This document shows, piece after piece, positions 1 to 10,257 of a stretch of 34,092 nt of DNA. Position numbers and translations under genes: made by a program. Source of the stretch: Eimeria necatrix (Eukaryota > Apicomplexa > Conoidasida > Eucoccidiorida > Eimeriidae); the NCBI RefSeq assembly GCF_000499385.1, contig NW_013654043.1, forward strand, positions 1 through 34,092, in the 5' to 3' direction. The first letter of the stretch is position 1; every line of letters starts with the position of its first letter. The notes below the pieces were generated by a model. It was not told the DNA's origin. It made no database searches and saw only the letters and a list, made by a program, of their open reading frames with translations.

Positions 1-46
<46 letters not shown>

Positions 47-229
47 AGTTCTGCTGCTGCCGACGAGGACAGCAGCGCTGCTGGTGCTGCTGGGACTGCA
101 GCTGCTGTTAACGCCGGCACGGCTGCTGCTGCTGGCGGGCTGAGTCTACGGCGGTTGCTGCCTCCATTCTTGCTGCTGCTGCTGCTCCGTTTTTCGAATC
201 TGCTGCTGCTGCTGCTCCGTTTTTCGAAT

Positions 230-262
<33 letters not shown>

Positions 263-445
263 GCAGTCTTGCAAGCCGCGCTGTGGGCTCAGCGGCGGTT
301 ACCTAAGTGCTGCAGCAAATGGGTACCGATCGTTGAGGCTGCTGCTGCTGCTGCACCTGTTTGCTGCTGCTGCTGCTCCTACACCTGTTTGCTGCTGCTG
401 CTGCTGCACCTGTTTGCTGCTGCTGCTGCTGCGTTGCTTCTGCAG
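1..445 (+). other. CTG-rich open stretch, possible upstream exon of the starch synthase
   Basis: One forward frame (codons starting at base 2) is open from the left edge to about 457. It reads a poly-Ala run, an Asp/Glu/Ala/Gly patch (about 59-150), then poly-Leu with a repeated RFSNLLLLLL unit, and a non-repeat island at about 262-333 reading LQAALWAQRRLPKCCSKWVPIV. A segment ending in a VPIV-like strand does occur just before the GVHLI region in GT5 synthases. However, the FVGRL-type segment that should link the two is not visible between 334 and 445, which is only CTG repeat. Either this is coding sequence of the same gene with a missing or collapsed exon, or it is repeat that is open by chance. 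The call is weak. Confidence 0.3.
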
Positions 446-2653
446 GTGTGCACTTGATTCTGGAAGCCGCAGAAACCCTCATCACTAAACACAGGGGCCG
501 CGTGCAGCTGCTGCTTGGTGGTTTGGCGAACTGGAAGGACGGATACGCTGCGAGGTTAGGGTTTAGGGTTTTGAATCTAGGGTTTAGGGTTTAAGGTTTT
601 GGATCTAGGGTTTAGGGTTTAAGGTTTTGGATCCAGGGTTTAGGGTTTAGAGGTAAAGATGGCGGGAGCAGGACCTTGACAGAAGGCATGAGGAGGAGTT
701 CAGCTCTTTCGATCAGAGTGGCAAAAGGGTACTGCTTAGGGTTTAGGGTTTAGGGTTTAGGGTTTAGGGTTTGGGGTTTACTGATTGCAGGTGCGCTACG
801 AAGATGATGGAGCTGCGGTGGAAGTACCCACAAAGCTTCTGGGCGGATCCAAATGAGTTCTTCACCAAAGGCAAGAACTTGCTAAACCCTAGGCAGCGAA
901 TGCGGCAGCTGGCCGTCCAGCGCAAACCCTAATTTAGGGTTTACGCCTGCAGAGCAGATCCCTGCAGCCCAACGCCACTTCTTGAAGCCCAGGGCAGCCA
1001 GTTTCGGCGGCGGCACGCAGCACAGAAACATGCACCAGGTGGAGGGTTTAGGAGACACGGCTTAGGGTTTAGGGTTTAGGGTTTAGGGTTTAGGGTTTAG
1101 GGTTTAGGGTTTGCGCTGCAGGCGCCCACGTAAACTACGGGGCTGACTTCGGCCTCATGCCTTCGGCCTTCGAGCCGGGCGGGATCGTCCAGCACGAGTT
1201 TTTCATATCCGGGACTCCTGTTATTGGTAAACCCTAAACCCTAAACCCTAAAACCCTATGCCCTAAACCCCAAAACCCTATGCCCCAAACCCTAAAACCC
1301 TATGCCCTAAACCCTAGGCGCTTCATAACAAACCCTAGGCACTAGGCTGCGACCTGAAACCCTAAACCCTTGTCCTCTCTAGGCTGCTGACACTAAACCC
1401 CAAACCCTAATATAGGGCCTTACAGGCTGCCGGCCTAAACCCTAAACCCCAGGCTGCAGAAACTAAACCCTAAACCCTAATCCTCCTTGTGCATTTAACG
1501 CGAGTGCGCACGGTCTGTTCGCCCCTTACAGGGCAAGCCGCCAACGCTATCGAGCCACGGATTTAGGGTTTAGGGTTTAGGGTTTAGGGTTTAGGGTTTA
1601 GGGTTTAGGGTTTAGGGTTTGCGCGCAGCGTTTCACACGGGGGGCCTGAAAGACACGGTGGTGGAGTTTGTCCCCTCCACTGGCACAGGAAACGGATTTT
1701 GTTTTTTGAATTATACTTCTGGCGATTTGCTTTACGCCATGGAAAGGGCCATTAGAGTATTCGAGTCCGCAAACCCTAAACCCTAAACCCTAAACCCTCG
1801 CGCTGCAGCAGGCCGTCCGCGGCTCCGAAGCAGCAAAGCCCCTGGCGATCCCCTAGGGGGCTGCTGCTGCTGCTAGTTGAGCCTGCTTGGAGCTGCCGGT
1901 GTGCCGGGCCTGGGACTGAGGGTTTAGGGTTTAGGGTTTAGGGTTTAGGGTTTAGGGTTTAGGGTTTGTGCAGCGACAAGGAGAAGTACGCGCTGCTGCG
2001 GCAGCTAGCCAGGCGGTCTGTAGTTAGCTGCGAGTCCAGCAGCTGGGCCTGGCTTTGCGAGTTTGCGCGGCTGCGCAACAAAATGCCCATCAACGAGAAC
2101 AAGGTGGGTTGGCTAGCCAGCTAGCTAGCTGGCTAGCTAGCTAGCTAGCTGGCTAGCTAGCTAGCTAGCTAGCTAGCTAGCTAGCTAGCTACGCAGAGAG
2201 GCAGCTAGCCACCTCTCCCTAGCCAGAGAGCTCGTCAAGTCAGCTGTGCAGTGGCTGGCCAAGCAATTCTTTTGTGACAAGCTAGCTAGCTAGCTAGCCA
2301 GCTAGCTAGCTAGCTAGCTAGCTAGCCAGCTAGCTAGCTAGCTAGCTAGCTAGCCAGCTAGCTGCTGCATGCGTGCTGCTGCGGCTCGCTGTTTGCACAG
2401 GTGCAACAAATCTACGAGAGGCTCCCCGAGTGGTCAGAGGGGGCCTGGAGAAAAAGAAAAGACCAGCTAGCTGCTGCTGCTGTGGGGCTGCCAAGCCCGC
2501 CTGGCAGCAGCTGGGGGGCCCCACAGGGGCAGCAGCAGCAGCAGCAGCAGCAGCTGCTGCTGCTGCAGCAGCAGGCGGAAGCGGCTGCAGAGTTCTGGGC
2601 GCTGCCCTCCTCCACGGCGAACAAGGGGCGGCGGAAGACGAAGCTGCGGATCG

Positions 2654-2686
<33 letters not shown>

Positions 2687-3584
2687 CGAGCAGCACGAGC
2701 GAGGGAGAAACGCCGCAGTCGCACTTGTCCAGCAGCAGCAGCAGCAGCAGCAGACGCAGCAGCACAGACACAGCAGCTAGCCACAAGCCAGCTAGCCACA
2801 CAAACCGCCCCAAAAAGCTGCTGCCCAGCACAATCCGTTATATGCCCCCTCAGGGAAAGCCCAGGCCTCGTTCTGTGGCCGTTGCCGGTAAACCCTAAAC
2901 CCTAACCCTCGCAAACCCTAAACCCTAAACCCTAACCCTCGCAAACCCTAAACCCTAAACCCTAGTGCTGCAGCGGGTCACTGGCAGGCGCGAAGCACGC
3001 AGACTAAGGTATCTGCTGCCGGCTAGAACTCTGCGGTGTGGGGCCACATATTCACGGTTGGGGGGGTTGCATTTAGGGCTTAGGGTTTAGGGTTTAGGGT
3101 TTAGGGTTTAGAATTAGGGTTTGCGTCCAGGGAGCTTCGACGACTGGCGCGTCAGGCGGCCTCTGACTTGGGACAATGCAATTCAGGCATTTGCAATATC
3201 TCTTGCGCTGCCTCCCGGAGAGTGCGTCCAGGGGATGAGGGTTTAGGGTTTAGGGTTTAGGGTTTAGGGTTTAGGGTTAAGGGTTTAGGGATTAGGCTCA
3301 ACATTAAGAGAACAAGGCCTATGGATTCGTCCCGTTTTCGCAGCTTATTTGCTGTTCGGGAGCCTAGGGCGCTTAGCCTGCGCCCTAAGGCTTTAGGGTT
3401 TAGGGTTTAGGGTTTGGGGTCTAGGGTTTAGGGTTTGGGGTTTAGGGTTTAGGGTTTAGGGTTTGTGGGGCTGCGCAGGTACACGTACAAGCTCGTTGTT
3501 GACGGGGAATGGGTTTGCTGCCACGACTCCCCGACTGCGAGAGACCCTGGAGGCAACGAAAACAACATTTTGGTTGTCGAGTGA
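446..3584 (+). CDS. Starch/glycogen synthase (GT5) with C-terminal CBM48, 3' part, nine exons
   Basis: The exons are 446-554, 672-728, 791-870, 1122-1226, 1629-1764, 1974-2103, 2401-2887, 3131-3221 and 3479-3584 (TGA). Every junction keeps phase, and the fragment encodes 432 residues. Recognised GT5 landmarks in order are GVHLILEAAETL, EGMRRSSALSIRVAKG, MMELRWKYPQSFWADPNEFF, then YGADFGLMPSAFEPGGIVQ followed by HEFF. The last holds the retaining-glycosyltransferase E-x7-E pair. They are followed by TPVIAFHTGGLKDTVVEF and GDLLYAMERAIRVF. After a Q/L/S-rich linker in exon 7 comes an AMPK-type glycogen-binding CBM48: SVAVAGSFDDWRVRRPLTWD, then PPGEYTYKLVVDGEW, ending NNILVVE. The enzyme adds glucose from a nucleotide sugar to alpha-1,4-glucan, which in coccidia means cytosolic amylopectin. 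The N-terminal Rossmann half is left of the window or unrecognised. The intron at 871 has a GC donor, and the donor at 1765 (GTCCGC) is unusual. The family call is firm; the substrate preference is inferred. Confidence 0.9.
555..790 (+). repeat. Heptamer-filled introns 1 and 2 of the synthase gene
   Basis: The introns 555-671 and 729-790 flank the 57-bp exon 672-728. Both carry AGGGTTT copies on the coding strand. The second is only 62 bp, mostly five or more tandem heptamers between GTACTGC and ATTGCAG. Phase is preserved across both, giving the join YAAR/TLTEGM and then VAKG/CATK. Confidence 0.8.
871..1121 (+). repeat. GC-AG intron with AGGGTTT array
   Basis: The donor is AAAG followed by GCAAGA, which is the usual strong context of a GC donor. 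The acceptor is GGGTTTGCGCTGCAG at 1107-1121. Using GC rather than a GT donor gives FFTKG joined to AHVNYGADFG, matching the GT5 family at this point. About eight tandem AGGGTTT copies lie at 1060-1112. Confidence 0.75.
1227..1628 (+). repeat. Intron with heptamer arrays of opposite polarity at its two ends
   Basis: The intron begins GTAAACCCTAAACCCT and stays AAACCCT-rich, with degenerate AAAACCCTATGCCCT variants, to about 1480. Its last 70 bases are about eight tandem AGGGTTT copies ending GGGTTTGCGCGCAG. The two ends are therefore complementary. The splice joins TPVI to AFHTGGLKD with a shared Ala codon. Confidence 0.75.
1765..1973 (+). repeat. Intron with opposed heptamer arrays
   Basis: Four AAACCCT copies lie at about 1771-1797 and about seven AGGGTTT copies at 1918-1967. 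It ends GGGTTTGTGCAG. Phase requires the donor GTCCGC at 1765; no better donor fits the downstream frame. Confidence 0.65.
2104..2400 (+). repeat. Intron made of GCTA tetranucleotide arrays
   Basis: Tandem CTAG/GCTA units, with GCTGGCTA and GCCAGCTA variants, fill about 2110-2200 and 2279-2365. The donor is AAG/GTGGGT and the acceptor is TTTGCACAG. This is the only intron of the gene without heptamers. GCTAGC is self-complementary, so the tract can form cruciforms or hairpins. Confidence 0.75.
2888..3130 (+). repeat. Intron with opposed heptamer arrays before the CBM48 exon
   Basis: It starts GTAAACCCTAAACCCTAACC at 2888 and has further AAACCCT copies to about 2966. AGGGTTT copies at 3072-3122 lead into the acceptor TTTGCGTCCAG. 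The bases between are non-repeat, and reading an extra exon there is not needed: the direct join completes the glycine codon of VAGSFDDW. Confidence 0.75.
3222..3478 (+). repeat. Last intron of the synthase gene, AGGGTTT-rich
   Basis: The donor is GTGCGT inside the Glu codon of PPGEYTYK. AGGGTTT arrays lie at 3238-3290 and 3393-3465, and the acceptor is GTGGGGCTGCGCAG. Both arrays have the same polarity, unlike the introns at 1227, 1765 and 2888. Confidence 0.75.
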
Positions 3585-3594
3585 CAAGCCGCCT

Positions 3595-3975
3595 GCAGCT
3601 AGCTAGCTAGCTAGGTAGCTAGCTAGCTAGCTGGCTGGCTAGCTAGCTAGCTAGCTGGCTGGCTAGCTAGCTAGCTAGGTGGCTAGCTGGCTAGCTAGTT
3701 AAGTGGTTGGCTAGCTAGATAGGTAGCTGGCTAGCCAAGCGGCTGGCTCGATACGCGGCTGGCTGGCCAGCTAGCCAGCCAGCTAGCTAGCCAATGGCTA
3801 GCTAGGTAAATGTTTCAAACGTTCCGCTTCTGTCGGATAGGCCTTGCGCAGCGCCTTTGGCTAGCTGGTAACTAGCCATTGAGCAGCTAGCTGGCTAGCC
3901 AGCTGGCTGGCTGGCTAGCTGGCTGGCTAGCTAGCCAGCTAGCTAGCTGGCTAGCTAGCTGGCTAGCTGCGCTGG
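3595..3975. repeat. CTAG/GCTGGCTA tetranucleotide array 3' of the synthase
   Basis: Tandem GCTA units with GGCT, GGTA and GCCA variants begin 11 bases after the stop codon. They run to about 3798 and resume at about 3860-3968, separated by a non-repeat spacer. The array is the same kind as the intron at 2104-2400, so it may be part of the 3' UTR or intergenic. Confidence 0.85.
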
Positions 3976-4369
3976 CCTTTTAGAAATAGAGCATTCCAGA
4001 GCATGCAGATTAGCAGCAGCATAGAGACAATGGAGGAGGCAGCAAATGCAATTATCAAACAACAAACTGTCTCCACTTTTTGCAGCTTTAAGCAGCTTCC
4101 ACTTTTCTAGGGTTTACGCGCAAGGGTTTGGGGTCTAGGGTTTAGGGTTTGAGGCCTCCGGCTCAGGGTTTGAGGCTAGCGACCTAGGGTTTAGGGCTCA
4201 GGGCTTGGGGCCTAGGGTTTAGGGTTTAGGGTTTTGGCGGCCTAGGGTTAAAGGCGTGGAGTTTGGCGCCTGAAGTTCAGGGTTTAGGGCTCACTGTAGA
4301 AGCTTTGCAGCCGCAGTGTGCAGCTTCTTGAGGGTTTAGGGTTTAGGGTTTAGGGTTTAGGGTTTAGGA
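3976..4369. repeat. Intergenic stretch, then degenerate AGGGTTT array
   Basis: From 3976 to about 4107 there is non-repeat sequence with no gene seen. Degenerate AGGGTTT copies (GGGGTCTAGGG, AGGGCTCAGGG) occupy about 4110-4290. A clean run of six copies lies at 4330-4367. Confidence 0.8.
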
Positions 4370-4694
4370 TTTGGGAGCTAAAAGACAGCAGAACCGGCTT
4401 TCGAACTGCTGCTCTCGGCACTGTCTCCCCTGCTGCAGCCTTTTGCTGCAGTGTGTATTTGCTGCTGCTTGCACCTCGCTGGCTAAGCAGCAGCAGCAGC
4501 AGCAGCAGCAGCTGCTGCTGCTGCTGCTGTGGCAACGGGGCCAGCTCTCGGACTCAGCAATTGTATTTCTTTTGTCTTCTTTTGTTTGTTTCTTTTTCCA
4601 GACTTTGTTTGCCCTTTTCTTCTCTTCTTTCCTTCTTTTCTTTTATTTGATTTTCTCCTTTTTGCACTTTCGGTTTTTTCGCGAGCTTCTCGCC

Positions 4695-4730
4695 GTGTGG
4701 GGCCCCACACCTGGGGTGTACGTACACCCC
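4695..4730. promoter_or_regulatory. Two adjacent perfect palindromes (16 and 18 bp)
   Basis: GTGTGGGGCCCCACAC (4695-4710) is followed after two bases by GGGGTGTACGTACACCCC (4713-4730). Both are perfectly self-complementary. The second core recurs at 5908-5921, and near-copies lie at 14548-14565, 24664-24678 and 24867-24882. A protein-binding or replication role is only a guess. Confidence 0.5.
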
Positions 4731-5907
4731 GTGGCCCTGGGTCCCGGGGCCCCGGCCTCTTCTGCCGCGCATGCAAATCAATTTAATTATTTTGAGTTTT
4801 GTGATTAACAGCGAAGGTGGCTGGCTGCCAGGGGGGAGTTGAGTTGCTTAGCAGCAGCTTTTAAGAAGTGCAAACAGGGCCAGGGCTGGGCTAGGGTTTA
4901 GGGTTTAAGGTGTAGGGTTTTGCCAAACCCTAAACCCTCAGGCCCGCTGCAGTGCTGCAGCAGCTGCTGCGCCCCCTGGCAGCCCCGGGCAGCAGCTGCT
5001 GCAGCAGCTGGCAGCAGCTGCAGCAGCAGCTGGCAGCAGCAGTTATTATTTGGGGGATATTTGGCTGGGGTGCAGAAGAGCTGGTGGGTGTGCATGCAGG
5101 GCGCGGAGCGGGAGGGGGGCGGTTTGGGGGGTCAAGACGACGCATGCAGCTGCAATTGGAGGTAATTTTTGGATTATTTTTTGTTTAAAAAGTCAAAAAG
5201 TGCAGAATTAAAAGAGTTTTCTCTGTCTTTTTGCTTCGGAAGAGCTGCTGCGGGCCGGCGTGCACGGACACTGCAGGCACACCACTGGACCACAGGGGTG
5301 ACCTGGGGTGCTGGTCCGGAGGAGGGCGTTTTCGGGAGTTTCGGGATGAAATAGGGTCTGTAAAGGATTTATTTCGCAATTAAAATGCGAATTTGGCGAA
5401 AAAAAACTAAGAAATAAAGCTATTTTGGCCCGGCGGCTCGCGGCAAGCAAACAACCCCTCGCAGCAGCGGGCGCTGCGTGCTGCCACCTGAGCTGTCTGT
5501 ACACCTGAAACGGCGCAGCGCCAACTGCGGGTTTCCGCGGCTTCTTCGATTTAGTTTTGTCATTTGTCTTTTTCTTTTGACTTTTTCCTTCTTTTTGGCT
5601 ACTATCGCCCCGTCTAGCCCGCCCGGAGTCCCTCCTGCATGCAGCTTTCTGCGCTCTCCTCCCGTGTCAGTGAGCAGCTCCGGGCGCGCGCAGGTGTGCA
5701 CCTCTGGCCGGGCCGCAGACCCTCCCCAAACCCCAAACCCTAAACCCTAAACCCTAAACCCTGGCCCCTAAACCCTGCGCCGCAGCCCACCAGAGGCTGT
5801 CGGCCCTCGCGCCTGCAAGCCGCTGAGGCTCCGCAGCAGCAGCAGCGCAGCAGCGCAGCAGCGCAGCAGCGCAGCAGCGCAGCAGCGCAGCAGCACCCCG
5901 GGCCGCA

Positions 5908-5921
5908 GGTGTACGTACACC
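5908..5921. promoter_or_regulatory. GGTGTACGTACACC palindrome upstream of the kinase-like gene
   Basis: A perfect 14-bp palindrome with the same core as 4713-4730. It lies 128 bp before the chosen ATG at 6050, just after a CAGCAGCG array. A shorter relative, AGGTGTGCACCT, is at 5692-5703. Confidence 0.45.
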
Positions 5922-6049
5922 CCAATTCCCAGCCGCCTCCCCGGCCCAAGCCACCAGGCTGAAGCCCATGGCAGCAGCAAAACTGCTGTTTGCTGCTCAC
6001 CCCCCCAGACCGAATAATAGCCCCTTATAGCAACACTGTGGCTGTCACG

Positions 6050-6315
6050 ATGCAGCAGCAGCTGCTCAAGAGTCAGCAGCAGCAGCAGCAGCAGCAGCAG
6101 GAAGCGTACGAAGCAGCTCACCCAGGCCCCGAGGACCGCCAGGCTGCCCAGCTGCGCCAGCAGGAGCAGCAGCAGCAGCAGCAGCAGCTTCAGCACCACC
6201 AGCAGCACTGGCAGCAGCTGCAGCTCCAACAACTCCAGGAGCAGCAGCAGCAGCAGCAGCAGCAGGTCAGCATTTTGCTTCCGCAGCCCCTGCAGAGCGG
6301 GCCTGTCCTTCAGCT

Positions 6316-6351
<36 letters not shown>

Positions 6352-6929
6352 TTACTGCCTCAACCGCTTAAGTGGCTTGGAAGCAGCAAACGCCAGGTAC
6401 GGCCTTTTCTGCACAGGCGCTGCTGCAGCAGCAGTCGGTGACCCCGCAGCAGCAGCAGCAGCAGCAGCAGCAGGTGCAGCAGCAGCAGAAACTCTGTCCC
6501 CCCCAACAGCAACAACGCACTACAGCAGCACGCAGCAGCACCCTGCAGCAGAAGACCTGGAGGGGGCCTTTACTCCCCTAGCAGAGTCTGTGGGATCGTC
6601 TCCTCCCAGCCAGCAGCAGCAGCAGCAGCAGCAGCAGCTGCTTCTGCATGCAGCAGCAGCTCCCGAGCTTGACGCGGACGGGAAGAACACGAGTCTTCGG
6701 ACCCTCCGGATTTGTCAGCAGCTCCAGCTGCTGCAGCAGCAGCAGCAGCAGCAGTTCCGGAGGAGCGTGACGCACCACCCGCAGCTGCAGCAGCTGCAGC
6801 AGCTGCAGCAGCACCTGCTGCACCGCGCAGCTGTCGAGCGGTCCCCGCTGCTGCTGCAGCACCAGAAGTTGGGAATTGATTCCGAGAGTCTCTTTTCCCC
6901 CTGCGCCATTGACGGCACTCCCCGATCGC

Positions 6930-6966
<37 letters not shown>

Positions 6967-7327
6967 GCTGCAGCACAAGCGTCAGAATAGCTGCGAGCAC
7001 ATCAGTGTGGCTCAGCAGCAGCAGCTGCAGCAGCAGCATCAGCAGCATCAGCAGCAGCAGCAGCAGCTGGAAGCTTACGCTTCGGCTGCGCGCCCGCGTG
7101 CACTCGCGCCAGCGTCCCCAGCAGCAGGGGCAGCAGCAGCACTAGCCGCAGCAGCAGCAGCAGCAGCAGCAGCAGCTGCTGCAGAGCAGCAGGACCGCAT
7201 GGGCTGCCGTCAGTCAAGTGGGCGTCCTTCGAGGGTCTCTTCGCCTCCGAGCCGGCCGGATGTGGCGGCAGCAGCAGCAGCAGCGCAGCAGCAGGCTGCT
7301 GCGCAGCAGGCTGCTGCGCAGCACGCG

Positions 7328-7380
<53 letters not shown>

Positions 7381-7515
7381 CATAGGGTCCCGCCTGTGGC
7401 GCGGGGCCTCCGCTCCGAGCGGCGTGAGCGGCGGCGCTGCAGCGGGCTGCGCGCCCGCGCTGCCTGCGCCTGCTGCTGCTGCTGCTGCTGCTGCTGCGCA
7501 GCAGGCCCCCGCTGC

Positions 7516-7551
<36 letters not shown>

Positions 7552-8043
7552 GCAGCAGCAGCAAAGCCCGTACGTGGTGGTGCACCAGCTGCTGCCGTAC
7601 TCGCCGCAAGGAGAGAAGGACTGCTTCTCCTCCTGCCGGTGGCAAAACCCGCGGCGCAGCAGCTGGGGAGACACTTCGACTTTGCTGCTGCAGCAGCCGC
7701 TGGGCAGCGGGGCCATGGGCCATGTCTTTCTGGTGGACTTGGGGGGGACTCCTTGTGCTTTGAAGCTCGCGCTGCAGTCGGATGCTGCTGCATGCATGTA
7801 TTTGCGGCAGGGTTGGGAGAACTTGGTGCGGCTGGAGTGCCTGCATGCGCAGCAGCAGCTGCGCCGCAGGCAGCAGCAGCAAGCAGCAGCAGCAGCAGCG
7901 GCGGCGCCGCAGCAGCAGCAGCAGCAGACGCCGCCCGCGGGCGGCGCCCGCGGCGCCGCGCCGCTCAGCAGCAGCAACAGCAACAACGAGCGCTACTTCT
8001 GCCGCCCGCTCTGCTACCTGGAGGGCGACTGGTACTCCTTCCC

Positions 8044-8096
<53 letters not shown>

Positions 8097-8356
8097 CGCG
8101 GCGCAGCAAAGTCTGCGGGTACGTGATGGAACACGTCCCCGACGCCTGCCAACTCACTGTCCTCGCGTGGCACTTCCACCGCAGCATAGATCCTTTGGGG
8201 ACTTTGCGGAAGCAGCAAAAGTCCTTAGCAGCGCAGCGGCTGCTGCACCTTTGCTGCGAAGTCACCAAAGCTTTTGGCTTCGTAGCAGCAGAAGCAAACC
8301 TCTTTGCCTTCGACTTCAACCCCAAGAACGTCCTCGTCTCGGTCCAGCTGCCGCCC

Positions 8357-8428
<72 letters not shown>

Positions 8429-8533
8429 CAGCAGCAGAGCGCGGTGGAGCTGGCGCAGCTGGCGTTCCTGCACCCGCGGGCGCGGGTGCGCGTGGTGGCC
8501 ATCGACCTGGACTGCTCGCTGGCGCCGCCGTTC

Positions 8534-8573
<40 letters not shown>

Positions 8574-8778
8574 ACCCGCTGCTGCTGCACTGGGGCTGCG
8601 GCCGCCGCGTAGTCTACTCCTGCCCCCACTTGCCTTCGCTGCTTGCTGCTTATATTTTGGCTGTCTTGGCGAAGAGCCGCAAACTCTCTCAGTTTCTGCG
8701 GGCGGGTTTGCGGGAGGGCGCAGCACATGCTGCGCTGCTGCGGCGGCTGCGGGACCCCGCCAACTTCCTGCACTACTG

Positions 8779-8830
<52 letters not shown>

Positions 8831-8956
8831 GGGCTGCTGCTGAAGGCGGCGGGGGGGGCGGTTTCGCCGTGCTGCACCACTGCGGCGAACTCCACGCCCA
8901 GCAGCAGCAGGGCGCCCGCGTCGGCGGAGGCGGGGCCGCCGGCTGCTGCTGCTGCT

Positions 8957-8998
<42 letters not shown>

Positions 8999-9319
8999 GC
9001 ACTCAGCTACCCCCCGAAAGAAGACCTTTTCCTCTACCCGCAACACAAACTCCCCAAAGATGTCCCCCTCAAAGACCACTGCAAGTACGGAGTGAGACTC
9101 AGCAGCAGCCACCCGCTGCTGCAGCTGCTGGCCTTCGTGCTGTGTGATGTCTTGGACGCAAGAAGCCTGCATAACATCTTCCTGCAGCAGCACCCGTTGC
9201 TGCTGCAGCAGCTGCTGCTGCCCACTGACGTGAACAAGTTGTTTTGCGAAAAGTCGCAGATCATTAGCTGCCTGTGTTTCTCCGCGCTCACGCGGCTGCA
9301 GAGCAACGCCGTGGCGCAC

Positions 9320-9354
<35 letters not shown>

Positions 9355-9375
9355 GGCTGCCGAGGCCGCCGCCGA

Positions 9376-9409
<34 letters not shown>

Positions 9410-9631
9410 GCCGCCGCGCCCGCCGCCAGCGGCAACGCCGACTCCCGCCTGCAGCAGCAGCAGCAGGCGGCAGCAGCCACTGCTGCTGCCACCGCTGCTG
9501 CTACTGCTGCTGCCACTGCTGCAGCTACTGCTGCTGCCACCGCCCAGGCAACTGCTGCAGCAACCGGCGCCCCCCGCTGCTGCCTGCCGCGCCCGGACGC
9601 GCTGCAGCCCCACTGCAGCCCCGGGGGAACC

Positions 9632-9668
<37 letters not shown>

Positions 9669-10114
9669 TGCTGCTGCAGCTGCAGCAAGCCGACCGCCGC
9701 TTCGTCGTGGGCTGCAGCAGCAAACGCAGGTCCACCGGCCGCCCCGCAGAAGACGCCTACTTGGCAGCTCCTTACGACGCAGCTGCTCCGAATGCTGCTG
9801 CTGCAGTAGCTGCGAACGTCGCAGCATCAGCAGCAGCAACAGCAGCAGCAGCAGCACGCCCCGGAGGCATTGCTGCGCTCTCCATCTGGGAACGCCTCGA
9901 GCTGCTGCCAGCACTCACTCCCGCACAGTTCCTCCCACCCCCAGACTTGCTGGGAGCAGCAGCAGCAGCAGAGTTTGCTGCGCTGCGCTCGCTGCTGCTG
10001 CAGCTGCTGGACCCCCTGCCTGTCTATACACCCCAGCTGGGGCCCCCCAGAGAGGCCTATGCCACGCTGTCGGCTGCAATCGCGAGAGTTCTTAGCCGGC
10101 TTGAAAGTGACTGA
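6050..10114 (+). CDS. Large polyQ/polyA protein with a divergent protein kinase core
   Basis: This is a single open frame of 1354 residues from the first in-frame ATG; the frame is closed upstream by TGA at 5960. Residues 1-530 are nearly all Gln/Ala runs. A kinase-like core follows: glycine loop GSGAMGHVF from Gly552, CALK with Lys572 (VAIK lysine), FDFNPKNVLV with Asp755 and Asn760 (catalytic loop), and AIDLD with Asp819 in the DFG position. All four catalytic residues are kept, but HRD and DFG are degenerate. Poly-Q, poly-A and poly-S runs of 10-20 residues interrupt the domain between conserved blocks. The non-repeat islands (for example DVPLKDHCKYGVRLSSSHPL) fix the frame. It may be a FIKK-like or other apicomplexan-specific kinase, but I cannot place the family. 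Start and absence of introns are uncertain. Confidence 0.7.
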
Positions 10115-10225
10115 GTTGCTGCAGCAGCAACTTTGCTGCTGCTGCTGCTGCTGCTGCAGCAGCAGCAACTTTGCTGCTGCTGCTGCTGCTGCAGCAGCAG
10201 CAACTTTGCTGCTGCTGCTGCTGCT

Positions 10226-10255
<30 letters not shown>
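10115..10255 (+). repeat. Three CTG/CAG hairpin units directly after the kinase stop
   Basis: The unit CAACTTTG(CTG)n(CAG)n occurs with CAACTTTG at 10128, 10166 and 10201. Each (CTG)n runs straight into (CAG)n and can fold on itself. The first unit starts within 15 bases of the TGA, so the units probably lie in the 3' UTR. Confidence 0.7.

Positions 10256-10257
<2 letters not shown>

Larger units (their letters stand above)
4370..5989. other. Intergenic: CTG/CAG tracts, T-rich tracts and GTGTACGTACAC palindromes
   Basis: No gene is recognised here. The stretch holds a CAG-CTG tract (4491-4530) and T-rich tracts (about 4558-4680 and 5545-5600). Palindromes lie at 4695-4710, 4713-4730, 5692-5703 and 5908-5921. 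Other contents are a CAGCAGCTG tract at 4953-5042, an AT-richer segment at 5160-5425, AAACCCT copies at 5726-5775, and a CAGCAGCG array at 5836-5895. It is a plausible 5' regulatory and UTR region for the downstream kinase-like gene. Confidence 0.6.

Noticed and set aside
2412..2831. Long antisense frames over the polyQ exon of the synthase gene
   Set aside because: CAG/CTG repeats lack stops in most frames; only the forward frame joins in phase to GT5 and CBM48 motifs.
2971..3062. An additional exon inside intron 2888-3130 (good donor AAG/GTATCT at 3009)
   Set aside because: The direct join 2887/3131 is in phase and completes VAGSFDDW; adding this segment breaks phase.
7002..9735. Several 200-490-codon frames on both strands within the kinase-like gene
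   Set aside because: They consist of Leu, Cys, Ala or Ser runs with Arg-rich links; the conserved kinase islands exist only in the 6050-10114 frame.
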